A stretch of 64,000 nucleotides of DNA from an uncultured Rhodospirillales bacterium (GTDB lineage: Bacteria > Pseudomonadota > Alphaproteobacteria > Azospirillales > Azospirillaceae). This document shows, one piece after another, positions 8,691-18,446 of this stretch. The position numbers were made by a program, and so were the translations under genes. The notes below the pieces were generated by a model. The model did not search any database, had not been told where the DNA came from, and saw only the letters and a list, made by a program, of their open reading frames with translations. How positions within the stretch are numbered: position 1 is the stretch's first letter; each line of letters opens with the position of its first letter. The DNA lies in assembly GCA_903927615.1 (NCBI GenBank), contig CAIYNU010000095.1:1-64000 (forward strand), given 5' to 3'.

Positions 8691-9005
8691 AGCTTTACTC
8701 TTGTCAAGACTGTAATTATCGATTATGCCATTACTGAGGCGCGCACCCAAGGCGCTTGCGGCTTCCGGTCACCGCCACGCCATCCCCGACTTCCGCCGGT
8801 GCCATTCAGGACGCTCCGGTCCGGTGTGATCGGCCGTCAGATGTTACAGGAAGACCAAGGCGAAAATGCGACCCAACCATCGGCCTGCCACAGCCACCGC
8901 CAGCTATGACCGGCGTCATCACCGTGGTATCATAAAACACCACGGACGTGCGGTTCGGGCGTCCCCTGGCCGTTCACCGGCCCTGTTTCGAACGGGACAG
9001 CACTG

Positions 9006-9941
9006 ATGGATACGGGCGGCCGTCTTCGAAGCCTCGGTCTCGGACTCCTGCTGTCGCTCCTGACCGGCGCCGGATACGCTCAACCGGCCGTCCACGGGGC
9101 GGTGTCTCCGATCAACGCCGTGAATTTTTATGTGGTGGCTCACGCCGACGACTGGGTGTTGTTCATGAACCCGTTCAGGGATGTGACGGCGAAGGGCAGC
9201 AAGACCGTGTTCATTTACACCACGGCCGGTGATGCAGGGCTTGGCGCCGGTCCGACACCGCTGTCCCCGAATGATCTGGCCCCTTACTATCTGGCTCGAG
9301 AGAATGGGGCCTTTCGGGCGTTGCGGTTTCTGGCCGACCTGACCGAACCGATTGCGACACCCGAGAGCGCACACGTGTTAATCAAGGGGCATTCCCTGTT
9401 TCGGACGAGCTATAAGAATACGGTATCCTATTACCTCCGCCTTCCTGATGGGGGCGCCCATGGTCAAGGCTATGCCCAAACCGGCAAGACGTCGCTGACC
9501 CGATTTCATCTTGACAATGGGGCCTTGACAGCGGTTGATGCCTCAACGTCCTATATCGACTGGCTGGATTTGATTTCAACACTCGTGGCGATTATCAAAA
9601 CCGAGGGACGGGGGGTGCCCAAGCTTGGATTGCATTTTTCCGACCCCGATCCGCTCCGGAACCCGAAGGATCACGCCGATCACATCGCCACCGGACAAGC
9701 GATGCTTGAGGTGCATGCCCAAATGCCCTGTACCGAGGCGGCGCTTTATGTCGGTGCGGCAGTGTCGGGGATGAAAAACCTGGATGACGCCACCATGATG
9801 ACTCGAGCGGCCCTCTTCGGCAACATGGTGAGCGGCCGGGCCGAAATGGGGTGGCCAGGGACCTGGGACGCCAGTCACACGTCTTACCTGTCGGCCGTCG
9901 TCAGCACGACTCTCAACGGAACGGGTCCGTGCCGGTATTGA
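9006..9941 (+). CDS. Secreted PIG-L (LmbE-like) deacetylase family protein
   Basis: A 311-residue protein with a signal peptide cleaved near YAQP (residue 25). The metal-binding signature of PIG-L N-acetylglucosaminyl deacetylases is visible as HADDW (46-50, usually HPDDE) and a later DHADH (223-227, usually DHxxx/HxxH). Asp and His ligands are kept, but the family's Pro and Glu are Ala and Trp, so the chemistry may differ. The family removes acetyl groups from GlcNAc-type sugars; an exported member suggests a periplasmic or surface glycan substrate. It is followed by a convergent esterase gene only 19 bases away. Confidence 0.68.
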   Translation: MDTGGRLRSLGLGLLLSLLTGAGYAQPAVHGAVSPINAVNFYVVAHADDWVLFMNPFRDVTAKGSKTVFIYTTAGDAGLGAGPTPLSPNDLAPYYLARENGAFRALRFLADLTEPIATPESAHVLIKGHSLFRTSYKNTVSYYLRLPDGGAHGQGYAQTGKTSLTRFHLDNGALTAVDASTSYIDWLDLISTLVAIIKTEGRGVPKLGLHFSDPDPLRNPKDHADHIATGQAMLEVHAQMPCTEAALYVGAAVSGMKNLDDATMMTRAALFGNMVSGRAEMGWPGTWDASHTSYLSAVVSTTLNGTGPCRY

Positions 9942-9960
9942 TCGGTTGCGACGGCAGACA

Positions 9961-10917
9961 TCACGGAAGGGCGTGGGCCGGCGTCGCTTCAAAGCCCGAA
10001 TGTTGGAGCGTTCTGTCGAGGAAGCCAAAAACACGATGAAGATTCTCCTCGCCGCCAAAGACCGGGTCTGAATGTTCTGCGGTGTTAAGGATCACGAGTT
10101 GGACCCGGCCGGGTCCGGCAACCTGTTCTATCCAGGAGGCCAATTCCCGCGACTGCTCGACCGGAACCAGTGAATCCTGATCGCCATGTTCAATCAGCAT
10201 CGGCGGCACCGATGGAGTGACGTAGGTGCGGGGCGCAGAGGCGCGAACCAGATCGGGCACCAGAGCTATGGGTGCGCCAAGATAATCGGCTGCCAATCGC
10301 TCCATCATCCTTTTCTTCTGGTCACGATGACCATATTGAGCGTCGATGGTCTTGAAATCCACGGGTCCATACCAGTCGACAGCGGCCTGGACAGCACTTG
10401 AGAGGGAACTGTCGCCAAGGTCATGATCGTCAAAGACCGGTTGACCGGACGTCGCCGCGATCATCGCGGCCAGATTTCCGCCGGCTGAGGCCCCCCAGAT
10501 GGCAAAGCGGCTTGCATCCAGATGGAATGAGTCAGCGTGAGCCCGAAGGTATCGGATGGCAGCCTTGACATCGACCACGGCGGCCGGAAATTTGGCTTCT
10601 CCCGAGAGGCGGTAATTGATGGCGGCCACCGCATAGCCATGGGCGAGCGCCGTTAACATGGGATCCAGTTCTGAATAGCGCTTGTCTCCGCCCTCAAAGC
10701 CTCCACCGTGAACGGCGATCACCAGAGGAAAACGCACGTCAGGCGCTGGCGGCCAGTACAGGTCAAGCCGCTGAGCCGGTGACGACGGAGCGTAGGACAC
10801 GTCAAGCTGACGCTTGGCCCATGGCGGCACCGTCAACGCGATCGGCTGGTGCGCAGCAGCGCCGGATATTGTTATGTATGGCAGCAGTAGTATTATCAGA
10901 ACAAACCGACATCCCAT
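9961..10917 (-). CDS. Secreted alpha/beta-hydrolase esterase (BD-FAE/HSL-like)
   Basis: A 318-residue esterase with a signal peptide (MGCRFVLIILLLPYITISGAAAH). The HGGG oxyanion-hole motif is at about 70-73, the nucleophile Ser144 lies in GASAGG, and C-terminal HGDQDSLVP and AEHSDP supply the Asp and His of the triad. The fold matches carboxylesterases that act on acyl or feruloyl esters. The start was set at the Met that opens the signal peptide, with a GGTGGG ribosome site upstream; the 96 codons before it have no coding character. Its neighbour across the stop codon is an exported deacetylase, so both may act on extracellular polymers. Confidence 0.85.
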   Translation of the reverse strand: MGCRFVLIILLLPYITISGAAAHQPIALTVPPWAKRQLDVSYAPSSPAQRLDLYWPPAPDVRFPLVIAVHGGGFEGGDKRYSELDPMLTALAHGYAVAAINYRLSGEAKFPAAVVDVKAAIRYLRAHADSFHLDASRFAIWGASAGGNLAAMIAATSGQPVFDDHDLGDSSLSSAVQAAVDWYGPVDFKTIDAQYGHRDQKKRMMERLAADYLGAPIALVPDLVRASAPRTYVTPSVPPMLIEHGDQDSLVPVEQSRELASWIEQVAGPGRVQLVILNTAEHSDPVFGGEENLHRVFGFLDRTLQHSGFEATPAHALP

Positions 10918-11463
10918 TGCAACCCACCATTGGTTCGATCGCCAGTGTTGTGAACGAGACGCTTGGTTCCTGACGATCGTGTCGAGGGCACAACACAACA
11001 CAACACATTGAACCGACAAGTGTTCCAGCCCAACGGGGTCGGAATGGTCCGTTGAAGTCGGAACACGGGCCGATTGTCCCCTGCTGTCCGGGATGTTGAC
11101 GGTTTGGTCCGCCCCGTTCAAGGGGGATACCCGGTGACGGCATCCGCCATGGTGCTCGGCAGCACCGGCGGTGGTCGTGCCATCGCGCGACAAGACCGTG
11201 TCCACAGGCGTAGAAATCCTGTAAATACTGAACTGTCATGGCCATGGCACAAGATCTTATAATAATCCATACCGTTCGAATGATCCCCGCCCCAAGACCG
11301 GCGCCGACCGGGATAAGGGCCTCGCCCTGAGCATCATCTTGACTTCTCTGTTCTCTGGAATACTTGCTTTCGGCCGAGCGTCACGACGCTCTTCTCACCA
11401 ACAAGAAAAATGGGATATCACTGCCACCACAATCGTTCTCGACCTGATGCAGGAATCATCGGC
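10918..11463. other. 546-base divergent intergenic region
   Basis: No convincing gene lies here. It separates the divergent esterase and the giant hybrid kinase, so it should carry promoters for both. A TATAAT at 11258-11263 on the plus strand could be a -10 element for the kinase operon, but no good -35 sits 16-18 bases upstream. Open frames on both strands here are short and lack ribosome sites. Confidence 0.4.
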
Positions 11464-14400
11464 ATGAGGGACACCACACGTAAACATGCCCCTGCTTTTG
11501 GATGGGCACCGCAGATGGTCCCCTATGCCTTGGCTGGGGTGTTGTCGCTGGCGGCCGGTGTGGTCGCCTGGAAGACCGATCAAGGCGAGCGAGACGCGCG
11601 GAATCACGCTGAACGCGCCGAGGTCTACAGCCAGCTTGACAGTCTGCGACTCCGCCTGGAACGGTCGCTGACGGTGCCGATGGTCAGAACTCGAGGCATG
11701 GCGGCCCAGATCATCGCCCATGACGGCATCACGCCAACTGAATTCTACAAGGTCTCCGAGGTTCTGACCCGTGGATATCCGGCCATTCGCAATATCGGCG
11801 TCAGTCATGGTACCATTCTTGATCTGATTTATCCGCTGGCCGGCAATGAAAGCGCGCTGGGAGTCGACTATCGAACGGTCGACTCCCAGTGGCCGATGGT
11901 GCGCCATGCCATTGAAACCCATTTGCCGGTGGTTGAAGGGCCGGTGCCGCTGATCCAGGGGGGCACCGGCCTGATTGTTCGCGATCCGGTTTATCTTGTC
12001 GATGCCACGGGGAATGAAACCCGGCTGTTCGGACTGGTCAGCATCGTTCTCAACATCCCGAGGGTCTATGCCGAAGCCGGGTTGGACCGTGACGACCTGC
12101 CGATCAAGGTGGCAATCCGCGGACAGGATGGGTTGGGCGAAAAGGGTAGGATGATCCTGGGCGACAGCTCGCTGTTTTCGGACCAGCCGGTTGAACTGGA
12201 GGTCAGCTTTCCCTATGGCGGCTGGCGACTGGCCGCCACTCCCCGAAAGGGTTGGGCCAGTGCCAGGACCGCCGTTCCGGCGTCAACCCTGCAATGTGGC
12301 GGGCTCGCGCTGCTGGTTGTGATCATCGGTTTCGGCACCGCGCACTACGTCGTTGATCGCCGTCGCCTGTTGCATCACATCGCGGGATCGGAACAGCGGC
12401 TACGGCATGTGATCGGGATCGCCAGTGATGGCGTTCATATTCTGGACGAGGAGGGCAACCTCGTCATGTGCAGCCAGTCGTTCCTGCGCATGCTGGGGTA
12501 CACCGACACCGAGGCCGGCACGCTGAATGTTGTGGATTGGGATAGCGCCATGCCCCGGGACGAATTGTGCCAGCGCATCCAGAATTATATCAAGACTCCC
12601 GCGGTTTTCGAGACCAGACATCGTCGGCGCGATGGGACGATGTTGGAAGTGGAGATCAATTGTTCCAGTTTGGAACAGGACGGCAGATTCTATCTTTACG
12701 CCTCGTCGCGCGACATCACGGCGCGCAAGGAGGCGGAACGAACTCTGCGAGCGGCGCAACGCCAGCTCAAGGCTCTGGCCGATCGGTTGGGTCTGGCCAC
12801 CCACATCAGCAAAATCGGTGTTTTCGAATGGGATCTGGCAAGCGGACGGCTCATTTCGGACGACCGCATCTCGGAGATTTACGGTGTCACGCCGGACCGA
12901 GCCATCCTGACCCACGACCTGTGGCGGGAACGCTGGCATCCGGATGATCGGGTCAGGGTCGAAAACGAGATCCGCGCGGCCCTGACCGACGGCAAGCCCT
13001 TTGAAATCGAGTTTCGCATTCAAACCACCTCGGGTGAGGTACGCCATGTCCAAGGGGCGGCGGTGGTCGAACGCGCCGAGGATGGGCCGCCGCTGCGGAT
13101 GATCGTCGTCAACTGGGACATCACGGCCATCCGGCGGAACGAACAGGCGCTGGGTGAGCGCGAACGGCTGCTCAAGATGATTACCGACGCCATTCCCGGT
13201 CCTGTCGGCTATTGGACCAGCGAGTGGCGTTGCGTGTTTGCCAATCCGGCTTATTTCCCGTGGTTCGGCAAGCGACCGGACGAGATGATCGGCATTCACG
13301 TTCGGGACTTCCTCGGCGAAGACCTGTACCGCATGAACCAGGATGTCCTGCACGGCGTCATGACCGGAAAGCGACAGGTGTTTGAGCGGAGCTTACGCAG
13401 GCCCGACGGTTCTTTCTACCATGGATTGTTCCAGTATCTGCCGAACGTGGTTGACCATCACGTGATGGGTTTCATGACGGTGGTGACCGACGTTACCGAG
13501 TTGAAGCAAGCCGAGTTGGAAGCCGCCAGGACAAGGGATGAGATCGAAGATCTCTACGAGAACGCCCCTTGTGGGTATCACTCGTTGGATCAAGACGGCC
13601 TGATCATTAGGATAAACCAAACAGAATTGCGTTGGCTCGGCTATGAAGTCGCTGATCTTGTTGGAAAAATGAAAGCTAGTGACTTGATGACGCCCGCAAG
13701 TCGGGAAAAATTTAGAAATATCTTTGCGGAATTTAAGATTAATGGCATACTTCGCGATCTTGAGCTTGATTTCCTGCGCAAGGATGGCTCCATTCTACAC
13801 GGCCTGGTCAGTGCCACAGCCATTTTTGACGACGGCGGGCAGTTTATTCGGAGCCGCTCGACCGTGACCGACAATGGCCCGCGCAAACAGGCCGAGGCGG
13901 CACTGGTCGAAAGCGAGGTGCGCTTTCGCGGCGCGTTCGAAACCGCGGCACACGGAATGGCTTTGGTGTCGACCGGAGGCCAGTTCATCAAGGTGAATCG
14001 GGCGCTCTGTACCATGCTCGGCTACGGCGAAACCGAGTTGCTGGCCACCGATTTCCAGACCGTCACCCACCCTGATGATCTGGCGGCCGATTTATGCCAT
14101 TGGCATGATTTGCTTGAGGGCCGGATCGACAGCTATCAGATGGAGGAGCGGTATTTTCATAAGAATGGGGACATCATTTGGATAGTGCTGAGCGTTTCCC
14201 TGGTCCGGACAGTTGATGGCGCACCTGTTCACTTTGTCTCCCACATCCAGGACATCACCGCCAGCAAGACCGCGCTGGAGCAAGTGGCGCGGCTTGCTAC
14301 CATTGTCGAGAGTTCCAACGACGCCATCATCAGCGAGGATTTGAGCGGCGTCATCACCAGTTGGAACCGGGGCGCGGAAACGCTGTTCGGATATACCGCC

Positions 14401-16872
14401 GCTGAAGCCGTCGGGCAGCCCATCACGATGCTGCTTCCCCCCGACCGGATCACCGAGGAATGGGAACTCCTTGCCGTCATCATCGGTGGAACAGCGGTGG
14501 CGCAGCATGAAAGCCGGCGCGTCACCAAAGCCGGGCGGCTGGTCGATGTCGCCGTGACGCTGTCGCCGATTCGCAATCCGCAAGGCAAGATCATCGCGGC
14601 ATCGAAGATTGTCCGGGACATCAACCTGCGCAAACAGGCTGAAGTGGCGCTGATCGACGCAAAAAAGCTGGCGGAGGCGGCGGATCGGGCCAAGAGTGAA
14701 TTCCTGGCAAATATGAGTCATGAAATACGGACGCCAATGAATGTCATTCTAGGTCTTTCACATCTTATTTGTCACACCGAATTGACCGCCGAACAGCGGG
14801 ATTACACCAATAAAATTTCGACTGCGGGTCGATTACTGCTTGGCATTCTTAATGATATTCTAGATTTCTCGAAGATCGAAGCCAATCGACTCGATCTTGA
14901 TCACCGCAATTTCCGACTCGTCTCGGTCTTCGACGATCTTGCGATGATGATGTCGATGGCTGAAGGAAACCAGAATCTTGCACTGACGATCACCGTCAGC
15001 CCAGAAATTCCGCGCTGGGTTAAAGGTGATCCGTCGCGGCTGCATCAGATTCTCGTGAATCTTGTCGGCAACGCCGTCAAATTCACAATTTCGGGATCGG
15101 TTGCGGTCCGTGCGGAGTTGGTCGAGCGCCGGCCCGACGCCGTCGTGGTCCGTTTTTCGGTGCGGGATACCGGGATCGGGATGACCCGTGAGCAATTGGA
15201 CCGCTTGTTCCAGCCGTTTTCCCAGGCCGACGCCACGACCACCCGCAGTTTCGGTGGTACCGGACTGGGTTTGGCCATCTCCAAACGTCTGGTCACGTTG
15301 ATGAACGGACGCATCGGCGTCGAGAGTACCCCGGGGGAGGGAAGCGCGTTCTGGTTCATCGTCCCCTTCGGAGCGGGCGAAGCCGATGCCGAGGAAGAGG
15401 CCCTTGATATCCCCAATGACCTGTCGGTGCTGATTGCCGAGGATGACCCAACGGCGCGCGAATCGCTGTCGGCACTGATTCGGGGCCTGGGATGGCGCGA
15501 CCAGATCGTCGCGTCGGGACAGGACGCCATCGCGCAGGTGCGGGATGCCGAAAGGGTGGCGCTTCCCTACGACGTCGTGCTGATCGACGGGCAGATGCCG
15601 GGACTCGACGGCTTGGCGACCTGCCGCCGGCTCCGGGAGGAGTCCCTGTCCGACCCTGCGCCGATGGTCATCATGGTGATGGGCTTCAACCGCGACGACG
15701 TCCAGCGTTCGGTGGATGCCGTGCATGTGGATGCGATCCTGGTCAAACCCATCACCGGGTCAATGCTGTACAACACCGTGGCGGCGTTTCGCGCCCATGG
15801 CCGCGGCGGCACCCGGTCGATGGTGACCGGGGCCGGTCCGATCGGGACGCCCCGCCTGGCCGGCATCCGCATCCTGGTCGTCGAGGACAATGCGATCAAC
15901 CAGGAGGTGGTCCGTAAAATCCTCCAGAACCAAGGGGCTTCGGTCGATGTGGTCGATGACGGTCGCCAGGCGGTGGACTGGGTTCACCGGCGGCGGGGTG
16001 AGATCGATCTGGTCCTGATGGATGTGCAGATGCCGATCATGGACGGATTCGAAGCCTCCACCCGTATTCGCGTGGACTTGCAGGAGCGGGACTTGCCCAT
16101 CATCGCTTTGACCGCCGGGGTCCGCCAGACCGACAAGGAAAAGTGTCTGAGGGCCGGGATGAGCGATTTTGTGGCCAAGCCTTTGGTGGTGGAAAGGCTG
16201 ATCCAGGTGATCAGAAGTCATGTGGCCCCCGGGCCCGATACCGCGCCTCCGCCGGATTCCGCCCTGCTCCGCGGCGGCCCCGGTCTGTCGGGGGCGTCAA
16301 CGGCCATTCCCGGCCTGGACCTGCGGCAGGCGATGTTGCGGCTCGGCGGCGACCGGGAGATGCTTCAGTCCATGCTGCGGCGGCTGGTCGGGTCGTCGAC
16401 CGGGTTGGTGTCGGCCTTGCGCCAGGAGCTGGAGAGCGGCGATCTGATGGCCGCGGCCCGCCGCTTGCACAGCCTGAAAGGTGCGGCGGGAAATGCCGGG
16501 GTCGTCGGCCTGGCCGCGTTGGCCTCGAGCGTGGAAGAACGGATTGTGGACGGTCGTCTCTCGGAGGTTCCTTTCCTGCTGGCCGCCTTGGACGACGCGC
16601 TGGCAAAACTTGGCGAGGCGGTGATGGCCCCTGACATGGTTGAACCGGCGGAGGACCCAGCACCGCCGGCCAACCCGGAGCAACGGGACCGGCTGGTGGC
16701 GCTGCTAAACGACGGCAACCTTGCCGCACTTGACAGCTATCGGCACCTGGCGGCTGCGCTCAAGACTTCGTTGACGGGGGACCGGTTTGCGGCTGTGGCC
16801 GCGGCCATGGAAAAACTGGACTTCAAAACCGCCGCCACCATCCTCGGTCCAGAGGAGAATCATTGTCCATGA
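11464..16872 (+). CDS. Hybrid sensor histidine kinase: CHASE, six PAS, HisKA, HATPase, two REC, Hpt
   Basis: A 1802-residue membrane phosphorelay protein. Two helices (about 18-37 and 275-298) bracket a periplasmic CHASE sensor. Six PAS modules follow (about 310-425, 445-555, 569-683, 694-809, 819-935 and 942-1059). HisKA has His1086 in NMSHEIRTPM, then comes a HATPase with DTGIGM and GGTGLGLAIS. Receiver 1 (about 1320-1440) has Asp1375, receiver 2 (about 1468-1590) has Asp1520, and an Hpt domain has His1669 (LHSLKGAAGN). All residues for a His-Asp-His relay are present. The start was set at the second Met because AGGA lies 10 bases upstream. Its stop overlaps the next gene (ATGA), so the REC-GGDEF protein is the likely output of the relay. 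Ligand unknown. Confidence 0.93.
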   Translation: MRDTTRKHAPAFGWAPQMVPYALAGVLSLAAGVVAWKTDQGERDARNHAERAEVYSQLDSLRLRLERSLTVPMVRTRGMAAQIIAHDGITPTEFYKVSEVLTRGYPAIRNIGVSHGTILDLIYPLAGNESALGVDYRTVDSQWPMVRHAIETHLPVVEGPVPLIQGGTGLIVRDPVYLVDATGNETRLFGLVSIVLNIPRVYAEAGLDRDDLPIKVAIRGQDGLGEKGRMILGDSSLFSDQPVELEVSFPYGGWRLAATPRKGWASARTAVPASTLQCGGLALLVVIIGFGTAHYVVDRRRLLHHIAGSEQRLRHVIGIASDGVHILDEEGNLVMCSQSFLRMLGYTDTEAGTLNVVDWDSAMPRDELCQRIQNYIKTPAVFETRHRRRDGTMLEVEINCSSLEQDGRFYLYASSRDITARKEAERTLRAAQRQLKALADRLGLATHISKIGVFEWDLASGRLISDDRISEIYGVTPDRAILTHDLWRERWHPDDRVRVENEIRAALTDGKPFEIEFRIQTTSGEVRHVQGAAVVERAEDGPPLRMIVVNWDITAIRRNEQALGERERLLKMITDAIPGPVGYWTSEWRCVFANPAYFPWFGKRPDEMIGIHVRDFLGEDLYRMNQDVLHGVMTGKRQVFERSLRRPDGSFYHGLFQYLPNVVDHHVMGFMTVVTDVTELKQAELEAARTRDEIEDLYENAPCGYHSLDQDGLIIRINQTELRWLGYEVADLVGKMKASDLMTPASREKFRNIFAEFKINGILRDLELDFLRKDGSILHGLVSATAIFDDGGQFIRSRSTVTDNGPRKQAEAALVESEVRFRGAFETAAHGMALVSTGGQFIKVNRALCTMLGYGETELLATDFQTVTHPDDLAADLCHWHDLLEGRIDSYQMEERYFHKNGDIIWIVLSVSLVRTVDGAPVHFVSHIQDITASKTALEQVARLATIVESSNDAIISEDLSGVITSWNRGAETLFGYTAAEAVGQPITMLLPPDRITEEWELLAVIIGGTAVAQHESRRVTKAGRLVDVAVTLSPIRNPQGKIIAASKIVRDINLRKQAEVALIDAKKLAEAADRAKSEFLANMSHEIRTPMNVILGLSHLICHTELTAEQRDYTNKISTAGRLLLGILNDILDFSKIEANRLDLDHRNFRLVSVFDDLAMMMSMAEGNQNLALTITVSPEIPRWVKGDPSRLHQILVNLVGNAVKFTISGSVAVRAELVERRPDAVVVRFSVRDTGIGMTREQLDRLFQPFSQADATTTRSFGGTGLGLAISKRLVTLMNGRIGVESTPGEGSAFWFIVPFGAGEADAEEEALDIPNDLSVLIAEDDPTARESLSALIRGLGWRDQIVASGQDAIAQVRDAERVALPYDVVLIDGQMPGLDGLATCRRLREESLSDPAPMVIMVMGFNRDDVQRSVDAVHVDAILVKPITGSMLYNTVAAFRAHGRGGTRSMVTGAGPIGTPRLAGIRILVVEDNAINQEVVRKILQNQGASVDVVDDGRQAVDWVHRRRGEIDLVLMDVQMPIMDGFEASTRIRVDLQERDLPIIALTAGVRQTDKEKCLRAGMSDFVAKPLVVERLIQVIRSHVAPGPDTAPPPDSALLRGGPGLSGASTAIPGLDLRQAMLRLGGDREMLQSMLRRLVGSSTGLVSALRQELESGDLMAAARRLHSLKGAAGNAGVVGLAALASSVEERIVDGRLSEVPFLLAALDDALAKLGEAVMAPDMVEPAEDPAPPANPEQRDRLVALLNDGNLAALDSYRHLAAALKTSLTGDRFAAVAAAMEKLDFKTAATILGPEENHCP

Positions 16873-17771
16873 CCACGAAATTTCTGATCGTCGACGACGA
16901 CCTGGATACTATTCGTCTGATGGGCGATGTTTTGCGCGGCACGGGTGATTTGTTCTTTGCCACCAACGGTGCCGCGGCGATTCGGACCGCTCACGAAAAA
17001 AATCCCGACATCGTGCTGCTTGACGCCGAGATGCCGGAGTTGGACGGATTTGAAGTCTGTACGGCACTGAAGGCCGATCCGGCCACCGCCGATGCGTCGG
17101 TGATTTTCGTAACCGCCCACAGCGACATCGAGCGTGAGGAGCGCGCCTTGCGTCTTGGTGCCGTCGACTTCATTTCCAAGCCGATCAGCCCACCCATCGT
17201 TCGTGCCCGGGTGCTGACCCACATCACCTTAAAGGCCCAGGCCGACGAGTTGCGACGTCAGGCCACCATCGATCATTTGACCGGATTGCCCAACCGTCGG
17301 GCCTTCGACGAAGTCTATCAACGGGAGTGGCGCCGCGCCCGCCGTGGCGGCTACGCGCTGGCCGCCCTCATGATCGATTTGGATTGTTTCAAGCAATTCA
17401 ACGACACTTACGGGCATCCGGCGGGAGATGCGTGCCTGCGGGCGGTTGCCCATGTGCTTGACGGCTGCGCCCAACGGCCGGGAGATTTCGCGGCACGCTA
17501 CGGCGGTGAGGAGTTCGTGATCCTTCTCCCTGACACCGCCGACCTCGACGGAGGGATCCGGTTTGCGGAGACTGTGTGCGCCGCCGTGCGGGCCCTGGGC
17601 ATCCAACATGCGCAATCCCTGGGAGGTGAGACCGTCACCACCAGTGTCGGCGTCAGTGCCGTCGTTCCCCAGGCCGGCGTAAACGCGGCAAGCCTGGTGC
17701 TGGCCGCTGACCAGGCTTTGTATGAAGCCAAGAGATCGGGCCGCAACCGGGTCCGCTGGATGGTGCCATGA
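16869..17771 (+). CDS. REC-GGDEF response regulator (diguanylate cyclase)
   Basis: A 300-residue PleD-like regulator. The receiver has the acidic pair IVDDD and phospho-acceptor Asp in VLLDAEMPE. The GGDEF domain keeps the full active site (RYGGEEF) and an inhibitory RxxD site (RPGD) placed five residues before it, so it should make c-di-GMP with product inhibition. The ATG overlaps the stop of the hybrid kinase; a TTG six bases earlier lies closer to the GAGGAG site and could also be used. Phosphotransfer from the Hpt domain of the kinase is the obvious control. Confidence 0.93.
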   Translation: MTTKFLIVDDDLDTIRLMGDVLRGTGDLFFATNGAAAIRTAHEKNPDIVLLDAEMPELDGFEVCTALKADPATADASVIFVTAHSDIEREERALRLGAVDFISKPISPPIVRARVLTHITLKAQADELRRQATIDHLTGLPNRRAFDEVYQREWRRARRGGYALAALMIDLDCFKQFNDTYGHPAGDACLRAVAHVLDGCAQRPGDFAARYGGEEFVILLPDTADLDGGIRFAETVCAAVRALGIQHAQSLGGETVTTSVGVSAVVPQAGVNAASLVLAADQALYEAKRSGRNRVRWMVP

Positions 17772-18004
17772 CCAGCGTCGTGAGGATTCAGGGCGGCGAG
17801 CGTGAAGAATGCCCGACCAGCACCGGGCAATCGAACCCACAGTGCAGGTTCAAAAGGACTATCAATGATCATGGCGACCGCATTGACCACCTTCCCGGCG
17901 ACCCCCGGTACGCATGGATAAAACTGGACGCGACCACGGGGGAACGTTGGTTCTGCTCCGAAAAGGAGGCCCTGACCGCCGGTTGGCGACCTCCGAGGAA
18001 ATGA
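17768..18004 (+). CDS. Small sunset-domain protein
   Basis: A 78-residue protein whose ATG overlaps the stop of the diguanylate cyclase (ATGA). The C-terminal two thirds (INDHGDRIDHLPGDPRYAWI...GERWFCSEKEALTAGWR) match the sunset domain: a H-x-PG motif, then an aromatic, GERWFC and AGWR. The domain has no known activity; it is found at the ends of nucleases and other proteins and as short stand-alone genes. The N-terminal ~27 residues are not recognised. The coupled start suggests it is made with the kinase/cyclase pair. Confidence 0.65.
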   Translation: MTSVVRIQGGEREECPTSTGQSNPQCRFKRTINDHGDRIDHLPGDPRYAWIKLDATTGERWFCSEKEALTAGWRPPRK

Positions 18005-18121
18005 CCGACGGGTTTCTCCCCGTCGTCATCGCCTCGCCCGAACTGCGGATACCGCTTCGGCTCTCGGAAAGCGCCGCAGGCGGCATAATTCTGATCACGT
18101 CCCACACCCTTGAGGAAACCG

Positions 18122-18331
18122 ATGTCCACAGACAAGCCGACACAAGCCGACCGGGACGAGGCCGCCCGACAGTTGACGGACTGGCTTCTGGCGCGATGCG
18201 ACATCGAGACGGTACCGCAGCTGGTGACGTGGCTTGAGCTTGCAAAGCCGAAAGCCGTCACGGACAAGCTCATGGCGGCATTGACCAATCATCGCCGACG
18301 AAAAATGCTGGAGACTTCGCCGAAGGCATGA
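18122..18331 (+). CDS. Small hypothetical protein
   Basis: A 69-residue soluble, helical, charged protein with an excellent GAGG ribosome site six bases before the ATG, which argues for a real gene. No motif or family is recognised. It follows the signalling operon on the same strand after about 118 bases, so it may be its last gene. Confidence 0.5.
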   Translation: MSTDKPTQADRDEAARQLTDWLLARCDIETVPQLVTWLELAKPKAVTDKLMAALTNHRRRKMLETSPKA

Positions 18332-18446
18332 CTACACCAGAGCTGAACACAACCCGCCGGTTCACTCTGTCGCGGCCACCGATGCCGGTCCAGAGTGCCC
18401 CAATCAACGGACGGACGGCAAATACGGCTCAGTGGTTTCCGTAATA

